Shown here: positions 8,916 through 18,267 of the stretch, in pieces
Position numbering within the stretch: position 1 is the stretch's first letter
Layout: each line of letters opens with the position of its first letter
Assembly (NCBI GenBank): GCA_963828285.1
Contig: CAWHEB010000002.1
Location: 868,001 to 932,000 of the forward strand
Reading direction: 5' to 3'
Source: DAIOEK01 sp963828285
GTDB taxonomy: Bacteria > Chloroflexota > Anaerolineae > Anaerolineales > Anaerolineaceae
DNA length: 64,000 nucleotides
Notes under the pieces: model-generated
What the model was told of the DNA's origin: nothing
Database searches by the model: none
What the model saw: the letters and a program-made list of their open reading frames with translations, nothing else
Made by a program: the position numbers and the translations under genes

Positions 8916-9761
8916 ATGACAGAGAACAAACCAAATCCATTGATCGATCTCACCATCCACACCGATCTGGCTAAAGGGATCCTGACCGATTTCATCCGCT
9001 CGGAACTCTCCAGGGTTGGAATTTCAAAAGCTGTCATCGGTTTATCTGGCGGAGTAGATTCTGCCCTTTCCTGTTTTCTGGCAGCAGAAGCGCTTGGTCC
9101 TGAGAATGTGCTGGCTGTGCGAATGCCGTATAGCGCTTCATCACTCAGTTCATTGGAGCATGCCCAATTGGTGATTGACCAGTTGGGTGTTCAATCTCTA
9201 ACTTATGAGATCACCCCCATGGTGGATCCGCTGATCAACCAATTCCCTGACATGAGTAAGACTCGCAAAGGGAATATTATGGCACGTGCCAGAATGATCG
9301 TTCTTTACGATCAATCGGCTGCGTTCAATGGTTTAGTGATTGGGACTGGTAATAAAACGGAAATTCTGTTGGGCTACACCACATTGTTTGGTGATTCTGC
9401 CTGTGCAATTAATCCGCTGGGAGACTTGTATAAGACTCAAATACGTCAACTCTCATCAGCAATGGGTGTTCCCGAAGCAGTTGTTGCAAAAGCTCCGTCA
9501 GCAGATCTTTGGCTGGGTCAGACAGATGAAGGTGAACTCGGCTTTACCTATGCAGAAGTCGATCGTTTACTTTATCTGATGGTTGACGAACGTTACAGTC
9601 CGGAAGATTGTATTGAAGCCGGGTTTGCTGAAAATTTCGTAAAAGCCGTTGTTGACCGTATCCGTAGAAACCAATTCAAACGGGTTTCACCGCCCATTGC
9701 CAAATTATCCAACCGCACAATTGGTTATGATTTTCTATATTTGCGGGATTGGGGAACTTAA
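8916..9761 (+). CDS. nadE: NAD+ synthetase (synthetase domain)
   Basis: A 281-residue N-type ATP pyrophosphatase. The PP-loop SGGVDS is at 44-49, and GTGNKTEILLGY and the acidic FGDSACAINPLGDLYK blocks are typical of NadE. It adenylates deamido-NAD and amidates it to NAD+, the last step of NAD biosynthesis. The length is that of the ammonia-dependent form, lacking a fused glutaminase, but the preceding gene encodes a glutaminase-like nitrilase and the genes are separated by one base. AAAGGA inside the end of the upstream gene serves as ribosome site, so the pair is translationally coupled. Confidence 0.93.
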   Translation: MTENKPNPLIDLTIHTDLAKGILTDFIRSELSRVGISKAVIGLSGGVDSALSCFLAAEALGPENVLAVRMPYSASSLSSLEHAQLVIDQLGVQSLTYEITPMVDPLINQFPDMSKTRKGNIMARARMIVLYDQSAAFNGLVIGTGNKTEILLGYTTLFGDSACAINPLGDLYKTQIRQLSSAMGVPEAVVAKAPSADLWLGQTDEGELGFTYAEVDRLLYLMVDERYSPEDCIEAGFAENFVKAVVDRIRRNQFKRVSPPIAKLSNRTIGYDFLYLRDWGT

Positions 9762-9766
9762 CCAAT

Positions 9767-11665
9767 CTATCCCGCCAATCGTCCCCATTCATCCATCAAA
9801 TCGGCTAGTATTTTATCTTTTTCCACATACTCTTTACCGGCATTTTCGATTTCAGTGGTTGATCCATCCGGATTCTCAAGGAATGCATGAAGATTCGCGA
9901 CTTCACCTTCAAGGGTTGCGATCTTTTTCTCGATCTCAGTCAATTTTTTCTGTCGTTTCCAGGCTGACATCCCGGCATCCGGTGTTTTAGTGATTGTCTG
10001 AGTGTCAGCGTCATCAACTTTTGTCTCAACAGAAGCTTCATTCCGGGCAGAAGCTTCATTCTGATACCCTTTATATTCGCTATAACTACCCTTAAAGACC
10101 GACAGGGTACGTTCATCCGGATCTACTTCCCAGATCTGGCTTGCCAGTGCATCGATCAAATAGCGGTCATGGGAAACCAATAAGATCGTGCCGCGGTAAT
10201 CGTTGAGAACATTCTGCAGAATTTCCTGAGAGGATAGATCAAGGTGATTCGTGGGTTCATCCAGCAGAAGTAGATTGGCATTTGTCAGCGACAACTTCGC
10301 CAGTGCTAATCGCCCTCTTTCCCCACCGGAGAGGACTTCGACTTTTTTATAAATATCATCCCCCCGGAAGAGGAATTTTGCCAGGTAATCCCTGATCTCA
10401 GCAGCCATCATACTGGGTGCTGCCAGATTAATTTCCTCAATGATATTATTCTGAGGATTCAAGCCCTCATGGGCTTGGGAGAAGTACCCGACTTGAAGCG
10501 AACTCCCCAGTTCTGTTTCACCGGAATACGGAGAGATTTGATTCAGGATCGTCTTCAAGAAAGTGGATTTCCCCGCTCCATTCGGACCGATCACAGCCGC
10601 GCATTCTGTTCTTTTTAAGATGAGATCAGGCACATTAAAGAGTGGTTTGCCTTCATCATGATACCCCACCTGCAATTTATAGGTTCGTAATACCAATTCC
10701 CCTGACCTTGCAGCATTGCCGAGGTTCAGGCGGATGCTTCTGCGCTGTTTTGGTCTTGATAATGTAGTCTCATCCAACAACCTTTCCAATCTTTTTAAAC
10801 GTCCCTGTGCCTGGCGGGTGTTCTGACCGGCCATATTTCGGCGAATATAATCCTGTTCTTTAGCTAAAAAGGTCTGCAAATCTTCATATTCTTGAAGATG
10901 CCGTTTATATCGCTCTTCACGCTGCATCAGGTATGCAGTGTAATTTCCACGGTAGATCTCCAACTCTGGAGATAATTCATAGACATGATCAGATACCTGA
11001 TCGATAAAATAGCGGTCATGTGAGACAAAGAAAAGACCCCCATGCCATTCTTTGAAGAACTTCTCCAGCCATTCCACTGCTTCGATATCCAGATGGTTGG
11101 TAGGTTCATCTAACAATAGCAAATCTGGATCAGTCAACAACAGTCGGGCTAATAAAGCCCGGGTGCGTTGTCCTCCGGATAATTGGGAATATGGTCGATG
11201 ATAATCAGATTGATAAAAGCCAAGTCCGCTCAAGACCATCCGGATCTTATTTTCGAAGGTATATCCACCCAGATGATCAAATGTACGTTGTAGTGCGCCA
11301 TACCGATGGAGCAATTCCTCATCATCTTTGTGAACTGAAAGGTCGTGTTCCATTTGCTGTAATTCGGCTTGCCGGCTCACCATCTCCTCAAATGGCAACA
11401 GACATTCTTGCCACAGGGTACCGGCACTTGCTTCGAACTGGGCTTCCTGGGGAAGATATGCGACTTTTAGATTCTTCGATCGCTGGACAACCCCGGCTGA
11501 CGGTTCATCTAGTCCCATCATGATCCTTAACAGGGTAGTTTTCCCGATACCATTGGGTCCAACGAGAGCAATCCGTGCTCTTTTGGGGATACTGAATGAG
11601 ACTTGCGAGAACAGATCTTGCGCTCCAAAATTCTTGGCAAGGTTTGTAACCGTGATGAGGGACAT
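9767..11665 (-). CDS. ABC-F family ATPase
   Basis: A 632-residue protein with two ABC ATPase domains and no membrane helices. Walker A motifs are GPNGIGKTTLL and GPNGAGKSTFL; signatures are LSGGQRTRALLA and LSGGERGRLALA; both Walker B motifs read LLLLDEPTNHLD. A charged linker of about 80 residues lies between domains and a coiled-coil tail ends the protein. ABC-F proteins act at the ribosome as translation factors or give antibiotic protection; the subtype (Uup- or YheS-like) is not certain. The ATG at 11665 (MSLITVTNL) starts directly at the first ABC domain; in-frame codons up to 11797 are not supported. The linker before the tail contains a short duplicated NEAS motif. Confidence 0.9.
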   Translation of the reverse strand: MSLITVTNLAKNFGAQDLFSQVSFSIPKRARIALVGPNGIGKTTLLRIMMGLDEPSAGVVQRSKNLKVAYLPQEAQFEASAGTLWQECLLPFEEMVSRQAELQQMEHDLSVHKDDEELLHRYGALQRTFDHLGGYTFENKIRMVLSGLGFYQSDYHRPYSQLSGGQRTRALLARLLLTDPDLLLLDEPTNHLDIEAVEWLEKFFKEWHGGLFFVSHDRYFIDQVSDHVYELSPELEIYRGNYTAYLMQREERYKRHLQEYEDLQTFLAKEQDYIRRNMAGQNTRQAQGRLKRLERLLDETTLSRPKQRRSIRLNLGNAARSGELVLRTYKLQVGYHDEGKPLFNVPDLILKRTECAAVIGPNGAGKSTFLKTILNQISPYSGETELGSSLQVGYFSQAHEGLNPQNNIIEEINLAAPSMMAAEIRDYLAKFLFRGDDIYKKVEVLSGGERGRLALAKLSLTNANLLLLDEPTNHLDLSSQEILQNVLNDYRGTILLVSHDRYLIDALASQIWEVDPDERTLSVFKGSYSEYKGYQNEASARNEASVETKVDDADTQTITKTPDAGMSAWKRQKKLTEIEKKIATLEGEVANLHAFLENPDGSTTEIENAGKEYVEKDKILADLMDEWGRLAG

Positions 11666-11684
11666 GCCAAAAAGTATAACATGG

Positions 11685-11696
11685 TAGAATATTTTC
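11685..11696 (+). promoter_or_regulatory. Candidate leaderless promoter (-10 at 11685-11690)
   Basis: TAGAAT lies 6 nt before the ATG at 11697 and there is no Shine-Dalgarno sequence. A transcript started at the usual distance would begin at or next to the ATG. No good -35 box is seen. Confidence 0.45.
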
Positions 11697-12708
11697 ATGA
11701 AAAAATGGATGTTTTGGCTGGGAATTGTCATCAGCATTGTGCTGATGTACTTTTCTTTACGAAAATTGAATTTAGTTGAAGCCTGGCAAACAGTCAAAAA
11801 CGCAAAGTATCTCTGGTTGATACCAGGTATTGTTGTTTATTTTATGGCAGTCTGGGTCCGCACCTGGCGTTGGCATTATCTGCTTCGTCCATTGAAAAAA
11901 ATCAGTACCGCATCCATGTTTCCGGTGGTAGCCATTGGTTATATGGGGAATAATATTTATCCTTATCGGGCTGGAGAACTATTACGAGCGGCGATCCTAA
12001 AACGAAGGGAAGGTGTTCCCATTTCTGCTTCGCTGGCTACGATTATCGTAGAGCGCGTATTTGACGGTGTTGTGATGTTGGCATTTGTATTTCTCAACCT
12101 GGGTGAGTTAGTCAAAGCTAACAGACTCTTCAGGATTTGTCGGGAATATCAGGACTCTGGCACTTTATGGGGCTATTATTTTCATCGCTGTATTGATCAT
12201 CTTCCTGATGGCAGCCATGCTGCCGCATTACACACGAAAGATCGCAGATTGGTTGCTCGATCGAATTATCCCCATAAAATTTCGCCCTAAAATTAGCGGA
12301 TTCACTCATCAGTTTTTGGATGGTCTTGAATCCTTACGTTCACCAATGGATGCGTTGATGATATTGTTCACATCTGGCATCATCTGGCTTCTAGAGACCG
12401 GAAAATACTGGTTCGTTATGCATGCATTCCCATTTGAAGTCAGTTTTTTCGCATTGATGCTGATGAATGGAATCGTTAATCTAGCTACGACAATACCTTC
12501 CGCCCCTGGCTATGTTGGAACATTCGATGCTCCGGGTATAGCACTACTTACCGCATACAATGTTCCACAGGCAATCGCTGCTGGTTACACCTTGGTCCTG
12601 CATGTTGCGCTTTGGTTGCCAATCACCCTGGTCGGATTATTCTACTTCTCTCGCGAAGGTATAAAATTAGGTGAAGTTCCTGCGGAAGCAAACGAGGTCG
12701 AAGAATGA
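11697..12708 (+). CDS. Lysylphosphatidylglycerol synthetase/flippase-type membrane protein (one frameshift)
   Basis: Two overlapping frames together give a polytopic membrane protein of about 336 residues resembling the UPF0104/AglD-like family, relatives of the MprF flippase part. The N-terminal part carries NNIYPYRAGELLRA and TIIVERVFDG, both typical; the C-terminal part has TTIPSAPGYVGTFDAPG. The frame changes by one extra base between about 12112 and 12121, in or near CAAAGCTAACAG. After correction the protein reads without interruption. This may be a sequencing error or a recent mutation. Its stop overlaps the ATG of the FAD oxidoreductase (ATGA), so the pair is coupled and likely serves one lipid or glycolipid pathway. 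Confidence 0.8.
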
Positions 12709-14009
12709 CAAAAATGAACATCGCAATCATTGGAGCTGGTATGGGGGGAATGGCTGCTGCTTACGATCTTTGCAAAGCAGGGTGTCAGGTCACGATCTAT
12801 GAAGCTTCAAACTCAGTGGGCGGTCTTGCAGGTGGATTCAAAGAGCCGCATTGGGACTGGTCATTGGAAAAGTTTTATCACCACTGGTTCCAATCGGATA
12901 AGTATATGCTGGGATTGATCGAAGAATTGGGGTGGAGTGACCAAGTGGTCTTTCCCCGTCCGTATACGGTAATGTATCACGAAGGCAAATTCTACCCATT
13001 CGATGCCATCCCGCAAATGATCGTTTATCCAGGATTGGGATGGGGGATCAACAAGATCCGCTTTGGACTGGTCGGTCTGTATCTTCGTCTTTCTAATAAT
13101 TGGAAAATCCTGGAAAAAACAACTGTGGATGCCTGGATGCGCAAGTGGGCAGGAGATCAGGTTTACGAGCAAATGTGGGAGCCCATGCTGATCGGGAAAT
13201 TCGGTGAGCGTTATTCCAAACAAGTCAATATGGCCTGGTTATGGGCAAGGATCAAAGCACGGACAACACGGCTTGGAACTTTTACGGGAGGATTTCAGCG
13301 ATTTTGTGATATGTTCGCTGATAAATTACGCGAAATGGGAGTTGTGATTGTTTTAAATGCACCTGTAAAACAGATCAAAAATGATTCGGATGGAAAAGTG
13401 ATGATCTCCCTCGCAAACGAGGACCTTCATTTCGATCAATGCCTTGCAACAACATCTCCCGGGCTACTCGCCCGTATTGCACCTTCTTTATCTGAATCCT
13501 ATTTGAAAGGACTTCTTGAATTAAAGAATTTAGGCGCCGTTGTGATGGTTCTTTCAGTTGACCGGCAAGTCTCTGATAAAGGCTACTATTGGTACAACAT
13601 CCCCAAATCAGCAGGATTCCCTTTTCTTGCATTGGTGGAACACACAAATTACATCAGCCCGGAACATTATGGTGGGGATCATCTGTTGTATATTGGTGAT
13701 TATCTTGAAACTGACCATGAATATTTCAAATTATCCGCCGAGGAATTACTCGAGCGCTTCATTCCTGGGATACAAAGGATTAATCCGGATTTCAAAAAAG
13801 AATGGATCAAAAAAGTATGGTTGAATCGCACGAATTACGCCCAACCAGTTCCATTTGTGAACCATTCCATTAATATTCCTGCCATCGAAACCCCAATTCA
13901 TGGACTGTTTTTTGCGAGTATGAGCCAGGTATACCCCTGGGATCGCGGAACTAACTTTGCAGTAGAGATCGGTCGTCGGGCAGCCAAGTCCATGCTTGCA
14001 GCATACTAA
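12705..14009 (+). CDS. FAD-dependent oxidoreductase, amine oxidase/protoporphyrinogen oxidase-like
   Basis: A 434-residue protein with an N-terminal dinucleotide-binding motif (IIGAGMGGMAAAYDL) followed by the FAD-family GG motif (SNSVGGLAGGF). A C-terminal segment (HGLFFASMSQVYPWDRGTNFAVEIG) closes the FAD site. Overall it resembles the amine oxidase/phytoene desaturase/UDP-galactopyranose mutase group, often annotated as protoporphyrinogen oxidase-like, but the substrate is unknown. Trp-, Tyr- and His-rich sequence (EKFYHHWFQSDKY) after the Gly motif is characteristic of this subgroup. It is coupled to the preceding flippase-like gene by a 4-base overlap. Confidence 0.82.
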   Translation: MTKMNIAIIGAGMGGMAAAYDLCKAGCQVTIYEASNSVGGLAGGFKEPHWDWSLEKFYHHWFQSDKYMLGLIEELGWSDQVVFPRPYTVMYHEGKFYPFDAIPQMIVYPGLGWGINKIRFGLVGLYLRLSNNWKILEKTTVDAWMRKWAGDQVYEQMWEPMLIGKFGERYSKQVNMAWLWARIKARTTRLGTFTGGFQRFCDMFADKLREMGVVIVLNAPVKQIKNDSDGKVMISLANEDLHFDQCLATTSPGLLARIAPSLSESYLKGLLELKNLGAVVMVLSVDRQVSDKGYYWYNIPKSAGFPFLALVEHTNYISPEHYGGDHLLYIGDYLETDHEYFKLSAEELLERFIPGIQRINPDFKKEWIKKVWLNRTNYAQPVPFVNHSINIPAIETPIHGLFFASMSQVYPWDRGTNFAVEIGRRAAKSMLAAY

Positions 14010-14126
14010 AGATTTATGCCTGATTCCAGAATCGGTAGTGGAAATAAAAACATAGTGTCATAATGATTCGGATTCAAATTAGAACGTATTTTCCGTTCGT
14101 ATAGCTTGCCAAGAAGATCGCAAAAA

Positions 14127-14150
14127 TACCCCCCATATATGGGGGGTATA
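14127..14150. repeat. Perfect 24-bp palindrome
   Basis: Left half ATACCCCCCATA and right half TATGGGGGGTAT are exact reverse complements with no spacer. There is no T-run after it, so it is not a standard terminator. It could be an operator for a dimeric regulator or a cruciform near the origin. Confidence 0.8.
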
Positions 14151-14284
14151 CATACTCTTTATCCGCAAATTGCGAGAAATTACCTAACCAATTACAAACG
14201 TTAAGATTGTAAAAGAATCGGATTCCTTAACCTTTAGAATCCTTAAAATATTTGAATGTTTTAAGGTTCCGTAGGGATAGCAAC

Positions 14285-14313
14285 TTGCGGAGGTTCTAGG
14301 TCTCTGCTAGAAT
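14285..14313 (+). promoter_or_regulatory. Candidate dnaA promoter with overlapping inverted repeat
   Basis: TTGCGG (14285-14290) and TAGAAT (14308-14313) are spaced by 17 bp. The inverted repeat TTCTAG (14294-14299) / CTAGAA (14307-14312) lies in the spacer and over the -10 box, a layout expected of a repressor or autoregulation site. The predicted leader is about 150 nt. Confidence 0.5.
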
Positions 14314-14474
14314 CTACTTGTCCCTGCAATGGGGGTGCAGGTGTACTTGTAACCCCGGAAGGTTTCTCCCGAAGTAAAAATTACTGTAAGTGCATCTCTG
14401 TATCACCAGCAGAGCTATGTTTGACGTTAACATAGCCAGCCTATTTTCGTACTTTCGCCGCACCTGGAGTCTTT

Positions 14475-15821
14475 ATGAATGCAGATCAAGCTTGGCAGGC
14501 AACTCTCGGACAGTTACAAATGGATATGTCCAAAGCATCTTATGATACATGGGTGAAAAACAGTCAGTTTATCGGCGCTGATAATGGGAAATTTACAATT
14601 GGGGTTCAGAATACGTACGCCAGGGATTGGTTAGATAATCGTTTGACTACAACCATTAACCAGGTACTTTCAGGTATTCTTAACAGTCCGCAAGAAGTCA
14701 ATTTTGTTGTCCTTCAAAAGAAATCAGAATTCAATCTCGAACCGGATGAAATCTGCGAAGTTCCAACGTTGGAAGAAGTTTGCCTCCCACCTCAACCAAG
14801 ATCTACATCAAAATTCAATAGTAAGTACACTTTTGATAACTATGTGGTGGGTTCTGGAAATCGACTTGCACATGCAGCAGCTATGGCAGTTGCTGACAAT
14901 CCAGCGCATGCTTACAATCCGCTTTTCCTATATGGTGGAGTCGGATTAGGTAAAACTCATTTACTTCATGCAATTGGTAACCAGTGTCAAAAAAATGGAA
15001 AAGCTGCAATGTATGTCACAAGTGAGGAATTTACCAATGACCTCATTCAATCCATCCGCACACATACAACTCCGGAATTCAGGAATAAATACCGCAACAT
15101 CGATATTTTGCTAATTGACGATATTCAATTCATCGCCGGTAAAGAATCCACTCAGGAAGAGTTTTTTCACACATTTAATAGCCTGCACAGCCAGGAAAAA
15201 CAAATTGTAATTTGCTCCGACCGTTCACCCAAGTCTCTGTTAACCCTTGAAGAACGATTAAGAAGCCGATTCGAATGGGGTTTGATTGCCGATATTCAAG
15301 CACCTGATCTGGAGACACGACAGGCGATCTTGCGATCTAAAGCTGGGAATTCTGGTCGTATCGTACCAATGGACATTTTGGAAATCATCGCTAAAAAATT
15401 CCAATCGAATATTCGGGAACTTGAAGGTGCATTAAACCGAATTCTTGCCTTTTCTGATCTAAGCGGACTTCCGATTAACACATCATTGGTTAATTCCGCA
15501 TTGGCTGATCTGCTTCCACAGTCTACCCATGTGGAACCAAACCAGATTGTGAATTCAGTGGCAAGTGTATTCAATATCTCGCGTGATCGAATGCTTAGCA
15601 AAGAACGTTCAGCAAATATTGCTCTTCCTCGTCAGTTGGCGATGTATATTATGCGTGAAGATACCGGTTTATCGCTCCCACAAATTGGGAATGAATTCGG
15701 CGGCAGGGATCATACTACCGTGATGTATGCCTGTGAAAAAATGAGCAGCCTGCTAAGTCGGGATGATAAACTTAGAAATCAGGCTGTTCGCGTTCGGGAA
15801 CTGCTTTATGGATCTTGCTAG
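14475..15821 (+). CDS. dnaA: Chromosomal replication initiator DnaA
   Basis: A 448-residue AAA+ initiator. Domain I is residues 1-80; the linker is short; the ATPase has Walker A GGVGLGKTH (144-152) and Walker B DILLIDDIQF. The C-terminal DNA-binding domain ends with the DnaA signature around LPQIGNEFGGRDHTTVMYA. It binds DnaA boxes at oriC and opens the duplex. GGAG precedes the ATG by 6 bp. There is no dnaN next to it, unlike the common dnaA-dnaN order; instead a TPR gene converges with no gap at all between stop codons (15821/15822). Confidence 0.96.
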   Translation: MNADQAWQATLGQLQMDMSKASYDTWVKNSQFIGADNGKFTIGVQNTYARDWLDNRLTTTINQVLSGILNSPQEVNFVVLQKKSEFNLEPDEICEVPTLEEVCLPPQPRSTSKFNSKYTFDNYVVGSGNRLAHAAAMAVADNPAHAYNPLFLYGGVGLGKTHLLHAIGNQCQKNGKAAMYVTSEEFTNDLIQSIRTHTTPEFRNKYRNIDILLIDDIQFIAGKESTQEEFFHTFNSLHSQEKQIVICSDRSPKSLLTLEERLRSRFEWGLIADIQAPDLETRQAILRSKAGNSGRIVPMDILEIIAKKFQSNIRELEGALNRILAFSDLSGLPINTSLVNSALADLLPQSTHVEPNQIVNSVASVFNISRDRMLSKERSANIALPRQLAMYIMREDTGLSLPQIGNEFGGRDHTTVMYACEKMSSLLSRDDKLRNQAVRVRELLYGSC

Positions 15822-18197
15822 TTACATTCCAGTTTGAAGCTTTTCTAGTATTGCGCGGTAATCACTCGCATTTGGCGGATTCAATGAAATAATTGTTTGA
15901 ATTACCGCGATCGTACCGGTTCTGTTTCCGGCATCCATCAGCATATCACCTACACGATCAAATTCCATGACTGCATCCTGAATGCGACCAGCCTGACGAT
16001 AAAGTTCAGCCATTCGTTGATGAAACTCAAGATAATCCTGTCTTTCATGCACAAGATTTTCGACGAACGGGATCACCTTACGCTGTTGACCGGTACTTTC
16101 AAGATATCCTATATAGCTATCCAACTCTGACAAAGCCGCATTATCGTTACCTAGGCGCAGATTTAGGTCGATTAGATTAAATCTTGTGCGATCATCCCCT
16201 GCTTCCAGGGTTCGGATCTGTTCGAATGACCGCATTGCATTTTTCCAATCCAACCGTTGCATATCAATATCGGCAATTCGATTGAGGATATCAATCGTCT
16301 GTTCTTGATGCTGATTGGATTGTTGACTGATACGAAGAGCTATCGAAAGTGTTTTACGAGCCATTTCCAATTCAGCCAGCCGGTTATAGATCTCAGCTAA
16401 TTCGATATATTCCTTCAAAGCTTCTTTGGTGAAACCTTGATTCACAAGCTGATCGATCAAACGGCTTCTTGCTGCCAAATCCATCGGTGCGAGAGCAACA
16501 ACTTTTCGGAGTAAACTTGTGGTTTGAGCAAACTCCCCACGGGAACTAAATGTATTAGCGACCACAGTATATTTTTCGATAGCTTCTGGGATCAATCCAT
16601 CCATGACCAGCATATCGGCCATCTGAATATGCAAAGGTAAGTATGTTGGTGCAAATTGAAGCGCGAAAAAGGACTCCTCCATGGCAGTGCGGTACAAACC
16701 CTTATTTGCCAAAGAGCGGACTCGTGCAAGAGATTCGATGATCTGATGGCTGCGCAGTTCGAGGAAGATCTCAGCCAACGGTAATGGAGGAGAATCAGGT
16801 GATGCTATTGGAAGTTGTTCCCGTGCACGGGTCAGATTTTCACGCCAATCCACGGAGTTTAATTGATTTCCGATGCTGTCACATAGTCGGGCACTTTCAG
16901 TCGCATCCGAGGATTTGCTTTGTTCTTCCAGGAGCGGTTCATACAATTGAAGAAGTTCATCAGCCTGGTTCTCAGGAACGATCTGGGTATCCGCATATTT
17001 CAGTGCTTGCAGGTATTCAAAGCCTGCTTCAACAAATTTATTAACTTTTTTCAATGCCATGCCCAATAGTAAATGGGCAGCCAGCGCAAAATCAGGATGC
17101 TTTATCGCATGCTGCAAGTATTTGATTGCGCTATCATAACGTTCCCCCTGGAATCTGAGCAAGCCAAGTTCAAAAAACGCGGCATTATGCTCGAGACCAG
17201 AATCAATGGCTCTTTCCAAAAAGTCCGCTGCACTTGCATCATTCCCATTGGTAGATGCGTCCACTGCTTGTCCAAGCAGCATCATCACTTTTTTTCGTTC
17301 TTCCTGTTCCAGGGAGAGGGTACCTGTACCACGCATGATAGAAGGCAATCCTCTGCGGGCTACCTGACCGGTATTGGCCTCTTCATTTTGCTCAAATAAT
17401 AGATCTGCTAATTTGATGAGGGCTTTCTTTTTCGCCAGAGCGATCGGATCACCTTTCTCAATTGGTTGTTTCGGTTCAGTTTTTGGAACATCTTTTATTG
17501 TCGTCAGCTTATCGGTTACCCTTCTTACTAATCCACCGGGAGATAAAGCACCGGTTTGATACTGAAATGGTCCAGTACCTACAGGTCTGGATGGTTTGGA
17601 TAGGGGTTTACCGGTTTGTAAGAGAGTAAGGGCTTCTTCCACTTTGGAATTACCCGGCATCAATTTCTGGGCATACTCGATCACTTGTGTCGCTTTTTCA
17701 ACGACTCCACTTTGTTGCATCACCGCCGCCATGGCCAGGTATTCATTAACGGCATCATTCTTCCTGCCGGCTCGTTCAAATACGGTTGCAAGTCTGGAAT
17801 GTGCGCCGAGGTGGTCAGGGTCGAGACGAAGTATCCGGTTCCAGTTATGGATCGCCTTTTCCATGTCACGCGCTTTGAGGAAAAGATCAGCAGCTTTTAA
17901 GGATGCCTGGATACAATCTGGTAGACGTCCCAGTCGTTCACAGACTTGGGCAATTTTCTCTGCTGTAAGTGGATCATCGGGAGATACATGGCTAGCCTTG
18001 GAATAAACCCGTAATGCTTCTTCGTAATCTTTTAATTCGAAGAGCGCCATTCCCAAGCTGCTTAGAGCATTTGGTTGATTGGGAAATTCTTCAAGAGCCT
18101 GTCGATAATATGCAGCAGCCTGCTTCCATTGTTGATCCCAGGCGGCCGAATGGCCCTTATTCATTGTGTCTTGAAAAATATCTTGCCTACCGGCCAT
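15822..18197 (-). CDS. Large TPR-repeat protein
   Basis: A 791-residue protein made almost entirely of tetratricopeptide repeats. Clear units include YYRQALEEFPNQPNALSSLG and NWNRILRLDPDHLGAHSRLA, and later ones around AIKYLQHAIKHPDFALAAH. A Pro/Lys-rich, less structured stretch lies at about 205-270. No signal peptide or membrane helix is seen, so it is a cytoplasmic scaffold. The start has GGGGA about 9 bp upstream. It lies downstream of nothing on its strand except polA (70 bp away), so it may be read from the same direction. The partner is unknown. Confidence 0.85.
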   Translation of the reverse strand: MAGRQDIFQDTMNKGHSAAWDQQWKQAAAYYRQALEEFPNQPNALSSLGMALFELKDYEEALRVYSKASHVSPDDPLTAEKIAQVCERLGRLPDCIQASLKAADLFLKARDMEKAIHNWNRILRLDPDHLGAHSRLATVFERAGRKNDAVNEYLAMAAVMQQSGVVEKATQVIEYAQKLMPGNSKVEEALTLLQTGKPLSKPSRPVGTGPFQYQTGALSPGGLVRRVTDKLTTIKDVPKTEPKQPIEKGDPIALAKKKALIKLADLLFEQNEEANTGQVARRGLPSIMRGTGTLSLEQEERKKVMMLLGQAVDASTNGNDASAADFLERAIDSGLEHNAAFFELGLLRFQGERYDSAIKYLQHAIKHPDFALAAHLLLGMALKKVNKFVEAGFEYLQALKYADTQIVPENQADELLQLYEPLLEEQSKSSDATESARLCDSIGNQLNSVDWRENLTRAREQLPIASPDSPPLPLAEIFLELRSHQIIESLARVRSLANKGLYRTAMEESFFALQFAPTYLPLHIQMADMLVMDGLIPEAIEKYTVVANTFSSRGEFAQTTSLLRKVVALAPMDLAARSRLIDQLVNQGFTKEALKEYIELAEIYNRLAELEMARKTLSIALRISQQSNQHQEQTIDILNRIADIDMQRLDWKNAMRSFEQIRTLEAGDDRTRFNLIDLNLRLGNDNAALSELDSYIGYLESTGQQRKVIPFVENLVHERQDYLEFHQRMAELYRQAGRIQDAVMEFDRVGDMLMDAGNRTGTIAVIQTIISLNPPNASDYRAILEKLQTGM

Positions 18198-18267
18198 GGT
18201 ATTTTGTCCCCAGTGTTTATTTCTGAAGAATCCCTAGAAAAAATATATCATGGAAATTCAAAATATG

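Larger units (their letters stand above)
14010..14474 (+). other. 465-bp region upstream of dnaA rich in inverted repeats; possible origin or structured leader
   Basis: No gene is seen here. It contains a perfect 24-bp palindrome (14127-14150), one DnaA-box-like site TTATCCGCA (14159-14167, one mismatch to consensus), an 8-bp inverted repeat CCTTAAAA/TTTTAAGG (14241-14266), a promoter (14285-14313) with TTCTAG/CTAGAA overlapping it, and hairpins CCTGCA/TGCAGG (14323-14341) and GCTATGTT/AACATAGC (14414-14436) in the untranslated leader. The position next to dnaA would suit oriC, but only one weak DnaA box is seen, so origin status is unproven. Confidence 0.35.

Noticed and set aside
14159..14167. 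oriC on the basis of TTATCCGCA
   Set aside because: Only one box with a mismatch is seen; an origin usually has several. I keep the region as a candidate only, not as a called origin.
14345..14375. CCGGAAGG stretch upstream of dnaA resembling the SRP RNA (ffs) tetraloop region
   Set aside because: The flanking conserved bases of SRP RNA (GGAAGGxAGCA and the pairing arm) are missing and no long hairpin of the expected size forms.
16784..17559. Plus-strand frames opposite the TPR gene
   Set aside because: They are antisense shadows; the minus-strand TPR repeats are continuous and coherent.
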